Below are positions 33,301 through 43,047 of a stretch of DNA of 64,000 nucleotides, one piece after another. The stretch is taken from positions 6,870,985-6,934,984 of the forward strand of contig CM042985.1 in the NCBI GenBank assembly GCA_023678885.1, written 5' to 3'. Positions within the stretch are counted from its first letter, which is position 1; each line of letters opens with the position of its first letter. The notes beneath the pieces were generated by a model. The model saw only the letters and a program-made list of their open reading frames with translations, made no database searches and was not told the DNA's origin. Source of the DNA: Pogostemon cablin. Its lineage: Eukaryota; Streptophyta; Magnoliopsida; Lamiales; Lamiaceae. A program made the translations under genes and the position numbers.

Positions 33301-34282
33301 TGAACAAGTTTCCAAAGTCTCCAGCTTGGTAGCTTGTGAATAACTCTCTCTTCGGAGCACAATGATGAGAAGCACCCGAATCAACAATCCATTCAACATC
33401 GGGATCCTCCCCATGACAACACTCATCGCTCACACAAACTACTGTCTGATCATCATTGGTATGAGTGACAACAGCTGTTGTATTCTTATCCTCTGATTTT
33501 TTCTGATTCCCCTCTTTCTGTTCTTTCCAGAGTCTGCAATTTCTTTTTAAGTGATTAGGTCCACCACAATGACAACACTTGAATTTCTCCTTGGACTTAG
33601 ACCTGTAGCCTTTGTCTTTTGATTTACCACGGCCCTTATGTCCTCTGCTCTTACTTCTACCTCTGTTTTCCGTGACAAGTGCCTGCGAAGATCCAACTCC
33701 TACTTCTTTTCTTCTAGTCTCTTTATTGAACATACTTTCTTTGACCATGTTCAATGTTAACTTTCCATTCGGAGTTGCATTACTGAGTGTCACCACCGTA
33801 GTCTCCCAGCTATCAGGTAGAGAACTCAATAAAAATAAAGCCTGTACTTCATCATCAAATGTGATATTCATGGTAGAAAGCTGATTCACCAAATCCTAAA
33901 ATACATTCAAGTGCTCTGCCACAGAACTCACATCTCTATATTTCAAGTTCACTAACTTTCTAATAATAAAAGCTTTATTCTGTGCATTCTTTCTTTCATA
34001 CAATTCCTGTAATTTCGTCCATAATTCTTTTGGGTTGGTCTCTGTAGCCACATGATGAAATACACTGATATCTACCCACTGCCTAATTGTACCAATTGTT
34101 TTCCTACCAAGCTTTTCCCATGCTGTATCATCCATGTCCTTCGACTTAGCATCTTTACCATCTTTATCTTTCCCACTAATAGGATCATACAAATCTTTGC
34201 AGTAAAGTAAATCCTTCATCATAGGCTTCCATAAAGAATAATTCTCAGCATTCAGCTTAATCATAGAACCACTACCCTCCAT
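30342..34282 (-). pseudogene. Tnt1-like gag-pol polyprotein, broken
   Basis: Gag starts at the ATG at 34282 (MEGSGSMIKLNAENYSLW) and runs to 33896, then continues in a new block at 33892-33197. That block holds a CCHC zinc knuckle (CCHCGGPNHLKRNC) and the protease motif WIVDSGASHHC. Integrase is at 32978-32133, with HSDVCGPLE, LRTDNSGEYTSREF and GTPQHNGIAERMNRT giving the D, D and E positions. Reverse transcriptase pieces at 31645-31073 include KSLYGLKQASRQWYKRF and LLYVDDMLIVGKD. RNase H at 31054-30342 includes SPTEAEYIAANKAGKEM and HARTKHIDVRYHWL. At least six interruptions separate these blocks, so no polyprotein can be made. Confidence 0.85.
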
Positions 34283-34300
34283 GGTTTCTACCTAACCAAA

Positions 34301-34312
34301 GCTCTAGTACCA
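34301..34312 (-). other. Degenerate primer-binding site
   Basis: The minus strand TGGTACTAGAGC lies where TGGTATCAGAGC is expected next to the 5' LTR. It differs from the initiator-Met site in the middle triplet. Confidence 0.6.
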
Positions 34313-34313
34313 C

Positions 34314-34541
34314 TGTTGTGGAATGGGGACCTATCCAACTAGGACAGACAATAGGCAATGATATATTCGGCACAGCGAAAACACAATAATCCCAAATAAT
34401 ATCAATGCACAACCTTCCACTCAAATATTGCAGAAACCATAAACCAAATAAATATGCAGAAAATATACAAAATCGACACAAATATTTTTAACGTGGAATC
34501 CCCTCAAGTTGAGGGTAAAAACCACGGGACCCTATCCAAAA
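34314..34541 (-). repeat. Truncated 5' LTR of the Tnt1-like Copia element
   Basis: Matches the first 228 bp of 29488-30237, then breaks off at an A-rich run (34540-34551) into unrelated DNA. Confidence 0.8.
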
Positions 34542-35803
34542 AAAAAAAAGATTAAAGATGAACGACCCAAAATAGTAAAAATGATAGATTAAGGATGGAT
34601 GGAGAGAATATTTTATTAAAAAAAAAGTAAAACTTCCCTTTGTCCTAAGCTAAGCTAGCTCATGTTTATTTTTCCACCTTATTTAAGAAAATATTTTTTT
34701 AATTCACTTTATAGACTTTTTGAAATATTTTAGTATTTTGAGATAATAAATAAAATATAAAATACGTGGTATTAATGAGTTAATGATAAATTTTAAATTA
34801 AATTAATTTGGTGTGTTACTCCCTCAGTCCCATAGTTGTTGTCTTCGTTATTGTAGACATGGAGTTTAAGAAGTTGACTTTTTAGGGGTATTGTGGTATT
34901 TTTAGGTAATAAATAAATTATAAAGTAGGTTATGTGTGTTAGGTGAGTGTGGTAAAGTTGTAATTAAGATGAACTTTTGGGGTGGAGATTGATGTGATAT
35001 TTCCTTTTTTGGAATAAGACAATTAGTTTGGGACGGATGAAACTAGAAAGTAAGACAACAAGTTTGGGACGGAGGGAATATTTAATAAATGTGTTGATTT
35101 GTTTTTAAAAAGTAAAGAATATTATGAAAGAAAGAAATAGAATATAGTATACCTAGAATCTGCAATCACATTTACAAAAGTGCATCACAAAATATACGTC
35201 TATTTTTATTAGATACACATTATTTTTTATTAAATATACATTCTCTATAATTTTTTATTTTTTCTTTTTATTATATACACGCTATTTTTTTTATTAGATA
35301 TAGGCCATTTTCAAATTATAGTTTACACTATATTTCAGAAATTGCATCATCATTTCAGAAATTATTATCTCCAGTTATCTCCAGTAGTTATATTGTATAA
35401 CTACAAAATCAGAACATCTGTTGACAATTGAGTTGAATAAATGAGAACCAACTTTATTATTACATTCTCATGAATGAAACTTTGATGCTCTATCACATAA
35501 ATAGGAAGATGGTCAGTAAAAGTGGATGTGAAACGAATGAATCGACAAACCAAGAGAGGAGTAGAAAGCAGTGATTGAAAAAGATATGATCAAACTCCAT
35601 CGCACTAGTCAAACTGAAGCATAGGTACTCATACAAAGAATTGACAATATAAATGGAGATGTATGTTTGATTTCAAATGAACAAACAATCAAGAAACCAG
35701 CAGTAGTCAATTTTACATACATGGGAATATCAAAGGTTTTGTTACAAAAATACCTTCAACATTATCAAAGCATAAAAGCTAACTTAAATTACTCAAACAG
35801 AAC
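34542..35803. other. Intergenic, includes a MITE and likely bL17 3' UTR
   Basis: AT-rich DNA between two Copia elements. 34817-35080 is a MITE. The stretch of about 35400-35803, read on the minus strand, may be the 3' UTR of the bL17 pseudogene at 41633-42069, cut off from it by the young Copia insertion. No ORF is recognisable. Confidence 0.45.
34817..35080. mobile_element. Stowaway-like MITE
   Basis: Terminal inverted repeats TACTCCCTCAGTCCCATAG and, inverted, TATTCCCTCCGTCCCAAAC, continuing with TTGTTGTCTT on both sides. About 264 bp, flanked by TA, no ORF. The CTCCCTCCGTCCC end is typical of mariner-type MITEs in plants. Confidence 0.8.
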
Positions 35804-36640
35804 TGTGATGAAGTAGACCATACATACTTCATACATACATACTACAGAAAGCATGGAGGGTTATGATCAGATGGAGGAAGTGAGTGTTGGAAGCATCAGC
35901 TGGAAGGTGGATAAGGTTCGACATGGTTAAGCTAAGGTTCGACCTGATAAGCTAGGTCGAACCTTGATCGAACAGCAGACAGTTAATTGTAACTGCAAGG
36001 GTTCGACTTGTTAAGCTAAGGTTCGACCTGATGAGTTAGGTCGAACCTTGATCGAACCACAGACGGTTGGTTATAACTGACTAAGGTTCGACTTGTTAAG
36101 GTTATGTTCGACCTGTTAAGCTAGGTCGAACCCTGGTCGAACCGTTTCAGGCAAGTCATTCTATCCTTGGTTCGACCACGACACTCATGGTTCGACCTCA
36201 TGTACTGGTCGAACCAAGGTCGAACCTGTGTTCAGTAAATCAGTTGCAACGGTTTCATCAGTTGGTTATAACTGATTAAGTGTGTGCATTGTGAATGGAT
36301 TACACACGTGAGACACACATCCATATAAGAAGTAGAATGACAGCTGAAATCATAATCATCAACACATCTTCTTCACATATCAGTTAGATACAAGCTTAAG
36401 GATTAGGGTTTTCAGGTGCTTGTATTCTTGTAACCATCTTCTTCATTGTTTAGTGAATTTTTCTCTCAAGAAAGTGGATGTAGGCTATGCCGAACCACTA
36501 TACATCTTTGTGTTGATCTCTCTTTCATTTCATTTCCATTTTGTTTATCAAAGTGTGTGTGAAACATGAGTGATTCAACAAACAAGTGAGTGCAGTTTCT
36601 TGAGTGATCATTTTCAAGTGTTTGCTCAAGTTTCATAACA
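35804..36640 (+). repeat. 5' LTR of the young Copia element
   Basis: Runs from TGTGATGAAGTAGACC to TTTCATAACA. Its U3 part (about 35915-36225) is made of some 14 copies of GGTTCGAC or its inverse GTCGAACC, spaced by TTAAGCTA-like linkers, giving strong foldback potential. Confidence 0.95.
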
Positions 36641-36642
36641 AG

Positions 36643-36658
36643 TGGCGCCGTCTGTGGG
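36643..36658 (+). other. Primer-binding site, not initiator Met
   Basis: TGGCGCCGTCTGTGGG begins 2 bp after the LTR. It has the TGG start expected of a tRNA 3' end complement but is unlike the usual Copia site TGGTATCAGAGC. The same word type is better known from Gypsy elements. I do not assign the tRNA. Confidence 0.75.
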
Positions 36659-36702
36659 AAGAACAAGAAGCTACCACAATATCAGATCAGAAGGGAAGAA
36701 TC

Positions 36703-37482
36703 ATGATTACAACTAAGTTTGATGTGGAGAAGTTTACAGAGAAAATTGATTTCAGCCTGTGGAGGATGAAGATGGAGGCTGTACTCATCCAACAAGGTCT
36801 TGCTGATGCAGTTAAACTGCTTCCAGATCAAGCAGATCAAGAAGCCGCTGTGGATGCTGGTGTATTAGCTGCAGATCAAGATCAACAGTCCAAGGCAAGA
36901 AGTGCTATCATTCTGTGCTTAGGTGATAAAGCTCTAAGGGAAGTTTCCAAGGAAGTATCTGCAAGAGATATGTGGAAGAAGCTTGCTGATCTTTACATGG
37001 TGAAGACATTGGCAAACCGGCTGTACACCAAGCAGAAACTCTACTCCTTCAAAGTATCAGAAGATAAGTCTATTCTAAGCCAACTAGATGATTTCAATAA
37101 GATCATAGATGACTTAGAGAACATTGATGTAGCACTATCAAGTGAAGATAAGGCTGTCATATTGATGTCAGCTCTTCCTAAGTCTTTTGAAGGTTTGAGA
37201 GACACTTTGTTGTATGGAAATGTTGAATCAATCTCCCTGGAGCAAGTGATTCTAGCAATCAAAGCAAAGGTGCTCCATAAGACATCAGATAATGCAGTTG
37301 CAGGAGAAGGTCTTGTTGCCAACAAACAACATAAGTGGAACAAGAATGATAAGAAGTCTGGTGTTGATAAGAAGAAATATGAAAGAAGTAATCAAGGTAC
37401 ATCAGCAGGTGAAGAAAACAATAACTGTTTCACTGCAATAAGCCTGGTCATTATAAGAAGAACTGTCATAAGTGGAAAGTAA
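36703..37482 (+). CDS. Copia Gag protein, shifted at the zinc knuckle
   Basis: Structural protein that packages the element RNA. The ORF is open from 36604, but the ATG at 36703 (MITTKFDVEKFTEKIDFSLW) matches usual Copia Gag starts. MWKKLADLYMVKTLANRLY and LMSALPKSFEGLRDTLLYG are the familiar Gag core motifs. The reading frame enters the zinc knuckle with one Cys, then slips: a base is missing at about 37431, and the rest of the C-x2-C-x4-H-x4-C pattern is encoded in the frame used by pol. The Gag frame ends at 37482 in unrelated residues. The break is recent or an assembly error, since the rest of the element is clean. Confidence 0.88.
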   Translation: MITTKFDVEKFTEKIDFSLWRMKMEAVLIQQGLADAVKLLPDQADQEAAVDAGVLAADQDQQSKARSAIILCLGDKALREVSKEVSARDMWKKLADLYMVKTLANRLYTKQKLYSFKVSEDKSILSQLDDFNKIIDDLENIDVALSSEDKAVILMSALPKSFEGLRDTLLYGNVESISLEQVILAIKAKVLHKTSDNAVAGEGLVANKQHKWNKNDKKSGVDKKKYERSNQGTSAGEENNNCFTAISLVIIRRTVISGK

Positions 37483-40400
37483 TGGTAGCCAAGAAAATTG
37501 CTGAAAAGGGAGGAAATCAAAGAATCCATGCAAATCAGGTGACTGAAAATAGAGATAACAAGGACCAAGATTATGTTGAAGCTTTGGTTGTTGTTTCTGG
37601 TCAAGTGTCAGACCAGTGGGTGTTAGATTCAGGCTGCACTTTTCATATGACATCAGTCAAGGAATGGTTTACTGATTTGAAACCATATCTTGAAGGATCA
37701 GTCTTGTTAGGTAATGATCAAGCCATCAAGATTGAGGGTATTGGTTCTGTCAAATTCAGAATGTTTGATGGATCCATTAAGTTGCTCACAAATGTGAGGT
37801 ATGTACCAGGATTGAGAAGGAATCTGATATCATTAGGTATGTTAGACTCCTTGAGTTGTGAGTACCATGTGAAGAAAGGTGTACTCACCATCATAAAGGA
37901 TAAGTCAGTGGTAATGAAAGGAGTTAAGAGCTCTGATCTTTACTTTCTTGAAGGATCAGTTGTCACTGGACAGTTGAACACTTCTCAAGAGCAAGAAGAT
38001 GTTCAGTTGTGGCATGGAAGATTAGCTCATGTAAGTGAGAGAGGGTTACAAGAGCTAGCAAGACAGAAGCTACTAGACATAAGTTCAACCTGTAAGATGG
38101 ATCAGTGTGAAGATTGTGTCCTGAGTAAAGCAAAGAGGTTGAAGTTTGGTTCTGGAGAACATACTTCATCAGAGAAGCTTCAGTATGTTCATACAGATCT
38201 ATGGGAACCATCAAAGAATCCAACTATTGGTGGTGGAAGATATTTTATATCTTTCATAGATGACTACTCTAGGAAGTTATGGGTGAAGATCCTTAAAACA
38301 AAGGATCAAGCATTCACTGCATTTAAGGAATGGCTTGCTAAGGTGGAGAATCAGACAGGAAAGAAGTTGAAATGCTTGAGATCAGATAATGGTCTTGAGT
38401 TTGTTTCAGAAGAGTTCAATGTTTTCTGTAGAGAAAAGAGAATCAAGAGGCACAAGACTACACCTGGAACTCCACAACAAAATGGTGTTGCAGAAAGAAT
38501 GAATCAGACATTGTTAGAAAGAGTAAGATGTATGCTTAGTAGTGGAGGATTCACTAAAGGGTTCTGGGGTGAACTTGTGACTACAGCAGCCTATCTGATC
38601 AACCTATGTCCATCAGCAGCTTTGAAATTCAAACCACCTGAAGAAATATGGTCTGGAAAGACACCTAGTTACACTCATCTGAGAGTAATAGGGTGTCAGG
38701 CTTACTCTCATGTGAAGCAAGATAAGTTAGAACCTAGAGCAGTAAAGTGTGTGATGGTTGGATACTCACAAGAAGCAAAAGGGTACAAGTTGTGGTGTTA
38801 TGAAGCTAACAAGTTTATTGTTAGCAGAGATGTCACATTTAGTGAAAGGAAGATGCCATTGGTTGAGAGGAATTCTGTAGTATCAATTACTACAGATCTT
38901 GATGAGCCTCAGGTGGAGCAATCAAGGAAGGAAGCTCAGCAGTCAAATCAAGATGATAACAGTGCTGATCAGAATAAGGAAGATAGCTCTTCTAGCTCAT
39001 CCAGTTCAAGGTATGATCTAAATTCTTATCAGCTTGTAAGGGATAGGCTAAGGAGACAGATTAAAACTCCAGTGAGGTACATGGAAGCTGATATAGTATT
39101 ATATGCATTATATTTTGCATCTGATATAGAGAATTATGAGCCAAGAACATATGATGAAGCTATATCAGGGAATGATAATGACAAATGGATAGTTGCTATG
39201 GAAGAAGAGCTACTGTCACTACATAAGAATAAGACTTGGCAGGTGGTTGACAGACCAAAGAACAAGAAGTTAGTAAGCTGTAAATGGATCTATAAGAAGA
39301 AGCCTGTTACAAGCAAAGAAGGAGGTGTTAGATACAAGGCAAGACTTGTAGCAAGAGGTTTCTCACAAAAGGAGGGTGTTGATTACAATGAAATATTCTC
39401 ACCAGTTGTCAAACACTGTTCCATCAGAATCTTGCTGGCATTAGTAACTCAGTTTGATCTTGAGTTACATCAGATGGATGTGACTACAACATTTTTGCAT
39501 GGAAATCTTGAAGAGGATATTTACATGAAGATTCCTGATGGTTTAAGTGTTGAAGGAGCTGAGAATAAGGCTTGTTTACTGCTGAAATCTTTGTATGGTC
39601 TAAAACAAAGTCCAAGACAGTGGTATCTGAAGTTTGATGATTACATCACATCAAATGGATTCAGCAGGAGCCTACATGACAGTTGTGTTTATGTTAGGAA
39701 CAAAGGTGGATGTTATACATACTTACTTTTGTATGTAGATGATATCCTCATAGCTTGCAAGGATCAAGCTGGTATAAGTGAAGTAAAGGAGATACTTAAG
39801 CAGGAATTTGATATGAAGGATCTTGGGGAAACAAAGGTGATTCTTGGTATGCAGATTGAGATAAATAGGTCAGTTGGTGAGCTGAAGTTGTTCCAAGAGT
39901 TATACTTAGACAAAGTATTAAAGAGGTACAATATGAATCTCAGTAAGATAGTAACTACACCAGTTAAACAAGGTGTGAGTCTGTCCCTACTCCAACCTCC
40001 TCAGACAGATCAAGAAAGGTTTGAGATGAGTAATGTTCCTTATGCCAGTGTTGTTGGTAGTTTGATGTATGCAATGATATGTTGCAGGCCAGATTTAGCT
40101 TATGTGATGAGTATGATTAGCAGGTTTATGAGTAATCCAGGCTTACTACATTGGAGTTCAGTAAAGTGGGCTCTCAGGTATGTTAAAGGAACCATCACAG
40201 CAGGTTTGAAGTTTCAGAAAATGACAACATGGGATAAGGCAGTAGTAGGATATGTTGATGCTGATTATGCAGCAAATCTTGATACTAGGAAGTCTCTTAC
40301 TGGTTATGTATTCAACTTGTTTGGTACTGCAGTAAGTTGGAGAGCAACTCATCAACATATAGTGGCATTATCAACCACAGAGGCAGAGTTTGTTGCACTT

Positions 40401-40700
40401 ACAGAAGCAGTAAAAGAAGGAGTGTGGTTGACAGGTATGTTGAGTGAGTTTGGGATTGAACAAGAGTCAGTTGAGATACATTGTGATAATCAGAGTGCAG
40501 TGCATCTCTCCAAGCATCAAGGATACCATGAAAGAACCAAACACATTGATGTGAGGTTGTATTTCATAAGAGACATGATAGACAAAGGGATTGTGAGTGT
40601 CAAGAAGATCAAGACAGATGACAATCCTGCAGACATGTTTACAAAAGCCTTACCAGCTCAGAAGTATGAGCTGTGTAAGTATTTGGTTCAGTTGAATTAA
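37482..40700 (+). CDS. Copia Pol polyprotein (PR-IN-RT-RH), uninterrupted
   Basis: 1072 codons without a stop. Protease WVLDSGCTFHMT is at residues 46-57. The integrase HHCC finger starts near residue 177 (LWHGRLAHV ... CEDC); its catalytic Asp, Asp and Glu lie near 239 (HTDLWEP), 302 (LRSDNGLEF) and 337 (NGVAERMNQ). Reverse transcriptase has DVTTTFLHG, SLYGLKQSPRQWY and YVDD at 751-754. RNase H has VDADYAANLDTRKSLTGY, STTEAEF near 965 and CDNQSAVHLSK near 1001. The ATG at 37482 is only the first Met in this frame; translation would normally come through from gag, from which it is now cut off by the one-base shift. LWEP (usually LWGP) and DVTTTF (usually DVKTAF) are departures from the common motifs. 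Confidence 0.92.
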   Translation: MVAKKIAEKGGNQRIHANQVTENRDNKDQDYVEALVVVSGQVSDQWVLDSGCTFHMTSVKEWFTDLKPYLEGSVLLGNDQAIKIEGIGSVKFRMFDGSIKLLTNVRYVPGLRRNLISLGMLDSLSCEYHVKKGVLTIIKDKSVVMKGVKSSDLYFLEGSVVTGQLNTSQEQEDVQLWHGRLAHVSERGLQELARQKLLDISSTCKMDQCEDCVLSKAKRLKFGSGEHTSSEKLQYVHTDLWEPSKNPTIGGGRYFISFIDDYSRKLWVKILKTKDQAFTAFKEWLAKVENQTGKKLKCLRSDNGLEFVSEEFNVFCREKRIKRHKTTPGTPQQNGVAERMNQTLLERVRCMLSSGGFTKGFWGELVTTAAYLINLCPSAALKFKPPEEIWSGKTPSYTHLRVIGCQAYSHVKQDKLEPRAVKCVMVGYSQEAKGYKLWCYEANKFIVSRDVTFSERKMPLVERNSVVSITTDLDEPQVEQSRKEAQQSNQDDNSADQNKEDSSSSSSSSRYDLNSYQLVRDRLRRQIKTPVRYMEADIVLYALYFASDIENYEPRTYDEAISGNDNDKWIVAMEEELLSLHKNKTWQVVDRPKNKKLVSCKWIYKKKPVTSKEGGVRYKARLVARGFSQKEGVDYNEIFSPVVKHCSIRILLALVTQFDLELHQMDVTTTFLHGNLEEDIYMKIPDGLSVEGAENKACLLLKSLYGLKQSPRQWYLKFDDYITSNGFSRSLHDSCVYVRNKGGCYTYLLLYVDDILIACKDQAGISEVKEILKQEFDMKDLGETKVILGMQIEINRSVGELKLFQELYLDKVLKRYNMNLSKIVTTPVKQGVSLSLLQPPQTDQERFEMSNVPYASVVGSLMYAMICCRPDLAYVMSMISRFMSNPGLLHWSSVKWALRYVKGTITAGLKFQKMTTWDKAVVGYVDADYAANLDTRKSLTGYVFNLFGTAVSWRATHQHIVALSTTEAEFVALTEAVKEGVWLTGMLSEFGIEQESVEIHCDNQSAVHLSKHQGYHERTKHIDVRLYFIRDMIDKGIVSVKKIKTDDNPADMFTKALPAQKYELCKYLVQLN

Positions 40701-40790
40701 GTGAAGGAAGAAAGGTTGCTGCTCCTTATAAAAGCAGCAAGGTGGAGAAGATGAAGCTAACATGAAGATGCAAGGTCTAAGGTGGAGAAT
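40701..40790 (+). other. Copia 3' untranslated segment and polypurine tract
   Basis: 90 bp between the pol stop and the 3' LTR. The purine run AAGGTGGAGAA (40779-40789) directly precedes the LTR. Confidence 0.8.
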
Positions 40791-41627
40791 TGTGATGAAG
40801 TAGACCATGCATACTTCATACATACATACTACAGAAAGCATGGAGGGTTGTGATCAGATGGAGGAAGTGAGTGTTGGAAGCATCAGCTGGAAGGTGGATA
40901 AGGTTCGACATGGTTAAGCTAAGGTTCGACCTGATAAGCTAGGTCGAACCTTGATCGAACAGCAGACAGTTAATTGTAACTGCAAGGGTTCGACTTGTTA
41001 AGCTAAGGTTCGACCTGATGAGCTAGGTCGAACCTTGATCGAACCACAGACGGTTGGTTATAACTGACTAAGGTTCGACTTGTTAAGGTTAGGTTCGACC
41101 TGTTAAGCTAGGTCGAACCCTGGTCGAACCGTTTCAGGCAAGTCATTCTATCCTTGGTTCGACCACGACACTCATGGTTCGACCTCATGTACTGGTCGAA
41201 CCAAGGTCGAACCTGTGTTCAGTAAATCAGTTGCAACGATTTCATCAGTTGGTTATAACTGATTAAGTGTGTGCATTGTGAATGGATTACACACGTGAGA
41301 CACACATCCATATAAGAAGTAGAATGACAGCTGAAATCATAATCATCAACACATCTTCTTCACATATCAGTTAGATACAAGCTTAAGGATTAGGGTTTTC
41401 AGGTGCTTGTATTCTTGTAACCATCTTCTTCATTGTTTAGTGAATTCTTCTCTCAAGAAAGTGGATGTAGGCTATGCCGAACCACTATACATCTTTTTGT
41501 TGATCTCTCTTTCATTTTATTTCCATTTTGTTTATCAAAGTGTGTGTGAAACGTGAGTGATTCAACAAACAAGTGAGTGCAGTTTCTTGAGTGATCATTT
41601 TCAAGTGTTTGCTCAAGTTTCATAACA
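40791..41627 (+). repeat. 3' LTR of the young Copia element
   Basis: 837 bp, same length as the 5' LTR, with 9 substitutions between them by eye. It carries the same GGTTCGAC / GTCGAACC array. Confidence 0.95.
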
Positions 41628-41632
41628 AGAAC

Positions 41633-42069
41633 TTAGACGAGCTCAATGTAAGCCATGGGCGCATTATCCCCACGTCTTGGTAGAGTTCTAATTATCCTAT
41701 TATACCCTCCTTCTCTGTCCCCGTATCTCTCACCAACCTCACTCTCACCAACCTCAGCAAACAATGCATGAACTATTAGCGAACAATGCTTGAACTATTT
41801 GCTTTTCATAGATAAAACCAAGGGCTTCCCTTTTCTTGTGTAAAGATCCATCCTTGGCCAAAGTGATCATTTTGTGTGTAAAGTGATAATTTTGTGTGTA
41901 AAGATCCATCCTTGGCCAAAGTGATCATTTTGTCAATATACTTCCTCACTGCACTAGCACTAATGGTCTTGATGCGTCCATACTTCAGAAGCTGAGTTGT
42001 TAAGCCTGGTAAAAGAGCGACGCTGATCAGGGGCCTGTTAAGTTTAGGCAACTTCCTACCGTGCCTCAT
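41633..42069 (-). pseudogene. rpl17: Plastid ribosomal protein bL17 pseudogene
   Basis: From an ATG at 42069 the minus strand reads MRHGRKLPKLNRPLISVAL, LPGLTTQLLKYGRIKTIS, VRKYIDKMITLAKDGSLH: the start of nucleus-encoded chloroplast bL17. After a duplicated segment it continues with EALGFIYEKQIVQALFA and, in another frame, GGYNRIIRTLPRRGDNAP and AYIELV with the natural stop at 41633-41635. No introns separate these parts and the transit peptide is absent, so it is a 5'-truncated copy, probably processed. Three small tandem duplications (about 41750-41765, 41765-41800 and 41865-41930) break the frame. The young Copia element inserted immediately after the stop codon. Confidence 0.8.
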
Positions 42070-42211
42070 GGAAAAATAGTTCTTACACACTTAAAATGGA
42101 ATTTGCAAAATCCGCAAAATCCTCCAAATTTGTGAAATTATTTTAGACAGGTTATGATTAGTTATAAATTACTAAAGGGAATATGATCGGTGCCTGGATT
42201 CTCTTTCCCAT

Positions 42212-42439
42212 TTGGAAAAGGAGTTTCAAGCTTTACAACTTCAATCTTCCTCCAAAAAGAATAAAATGTCTGCCCAGAAGTTTATTACACATGAACGTAA
42301 ATTTTATCATGCGGAGTATCTGAAGACCTCTTTTGAGATGGTACGCATGCGCGAGTGTAATCTTCCTCGCAGTAGGATTTTTTACTTTTGCTCCGCCTAC
42401 ATTGCTCTTGTAGAGAAGCTTTCTTTGCGGAAGATCTAA
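42212..42439 (+). CDS. Unassigned ORF of 75 codons
   Basis: Starts MEKEFQALQLQSSSKKNK and contains FYHAEYLKTSFEMVRMRE and RIFYFCSAYIALVEKLSL. It is open upstream of the ATG for several codons. I do not recognise the family; composition is more protein-like than the surrounding AT-rich ORFs. It may be a fragment of a transposon or gene. It lies between the bL17 pseudogene and a foldback element. Confidence 0.25.
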   Translation: MEKEFQALQLQSSSKKNKMSAQKFITHERKFYHAEYLKTSFEMVRMRECNLPRSRIFYFCSAYIALVEKLSLRKI

Positions 42440-42468
42440 CATTATAGTTTCTTTTTGGAAACATTTTC

Positions 42469-42733
42469 ATTACAAGACTTGAAAGATATGTAAACTATCA
42501 ATAAGGGACCCGAAAGATTTTTGCTATAAATTCAGGACTCGAAAGATATGAAACTATTAATACAGGACCTGATACCATGAAATTTTAATGTATATTTATT
42601 AATTCAGGACCTGAAATTCTATTATTTTAGGTCCTGTATTGATAGTTTCACATCTTTCGGGTCCTGAATTGATAGAAAAAATCTTTCGGGTCCCTAATTG
42701 ATAGTTTACCTATCTTTCAGGTCCTGCATTGTA
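42469..42733. mobile_element. Foldback MITE with long inverted arms
   Basis: The left arm (about 42469-42585) and the right arm (about 42600-42733) are inverted copies built on GGACCTGAAAGAT, GGGACCCGAAAGAT and AAACTATCAAT. Only about 15 bp separate the arms. No ORF. The termini TTACAAGACTTGAAAGATA and TTACAATGCAGGACCTGAAA (inverse) match in part. Confidence 0.7.
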
Positions 42734-43045
42734 AAAAAATAGTAACAAGGAATTGATAGTTTCACAACGACACTTGGATGTTTCATTTTGTTAGGGCAAA
42801 AATTGTCCCATTTGATCTCAATAAGAATTATGGTATGAATTCAATTTTATAGCAGTATTATATATGGTCTAATTAATAAATAAATAGTAATACTTTGTCA
42901 TTAAAAGGGATGATATTAATAAACAAATAAAATAAAAAATTAATTTTTCTGTAGTTTTAAACAAAATTTTAATATTATAAAATATTTCAGAGTTTCGAAA
43001 TCAACATACTCTTTTAAACAACTTTGTAAATCACTTCATGTAACA

Positions 43046-43047
43046 CC

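Larger units (their letters stand above)
29488..34541 (-). mobile_element. Tnt1-like Copia retrotransposon, decayed, 5' LTR truncated
   Basis: Reads right to left. The 3' LTR is 29488-30237 (TGTTGTGGAATGG to GCCCAACA), preceded on the minus strand by the purine tract AGGAGGGGAAG. The internal gag-pol resembles tobacco Tnt1 protein wording throughout. The right LTR starts at 34314 but covers only about 228 bp before unrelated DNA begins at about 34542 after an A-rich run. No target duplication can be scored because one end is lost. The coding region holds several stops and shifts. Confidence 0.88.
35804..41627 (+). mobile_element. Young, nearly intact Ty1/Copia retrotransposon
   Basis: Two 837-bp LTRs (35804-36640, 40791-41627) differ at 9 single positions by eye and have no indels, about 1.1 percent. 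A perfect 5-bp target duplication AGAAC lies at 35799-35803 and 41628-41632. Inside are a primer site, gag, a long pol ORF and the purine tract AAGGTGGAGAA at 40779-40789. The only visible coding break is a one-base frameshift in the Gag zinc knuckle (position 37431). Domain order protease, integrase, reverse transcriptase, RNase H is that of Copia. Confidence 0.95.
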
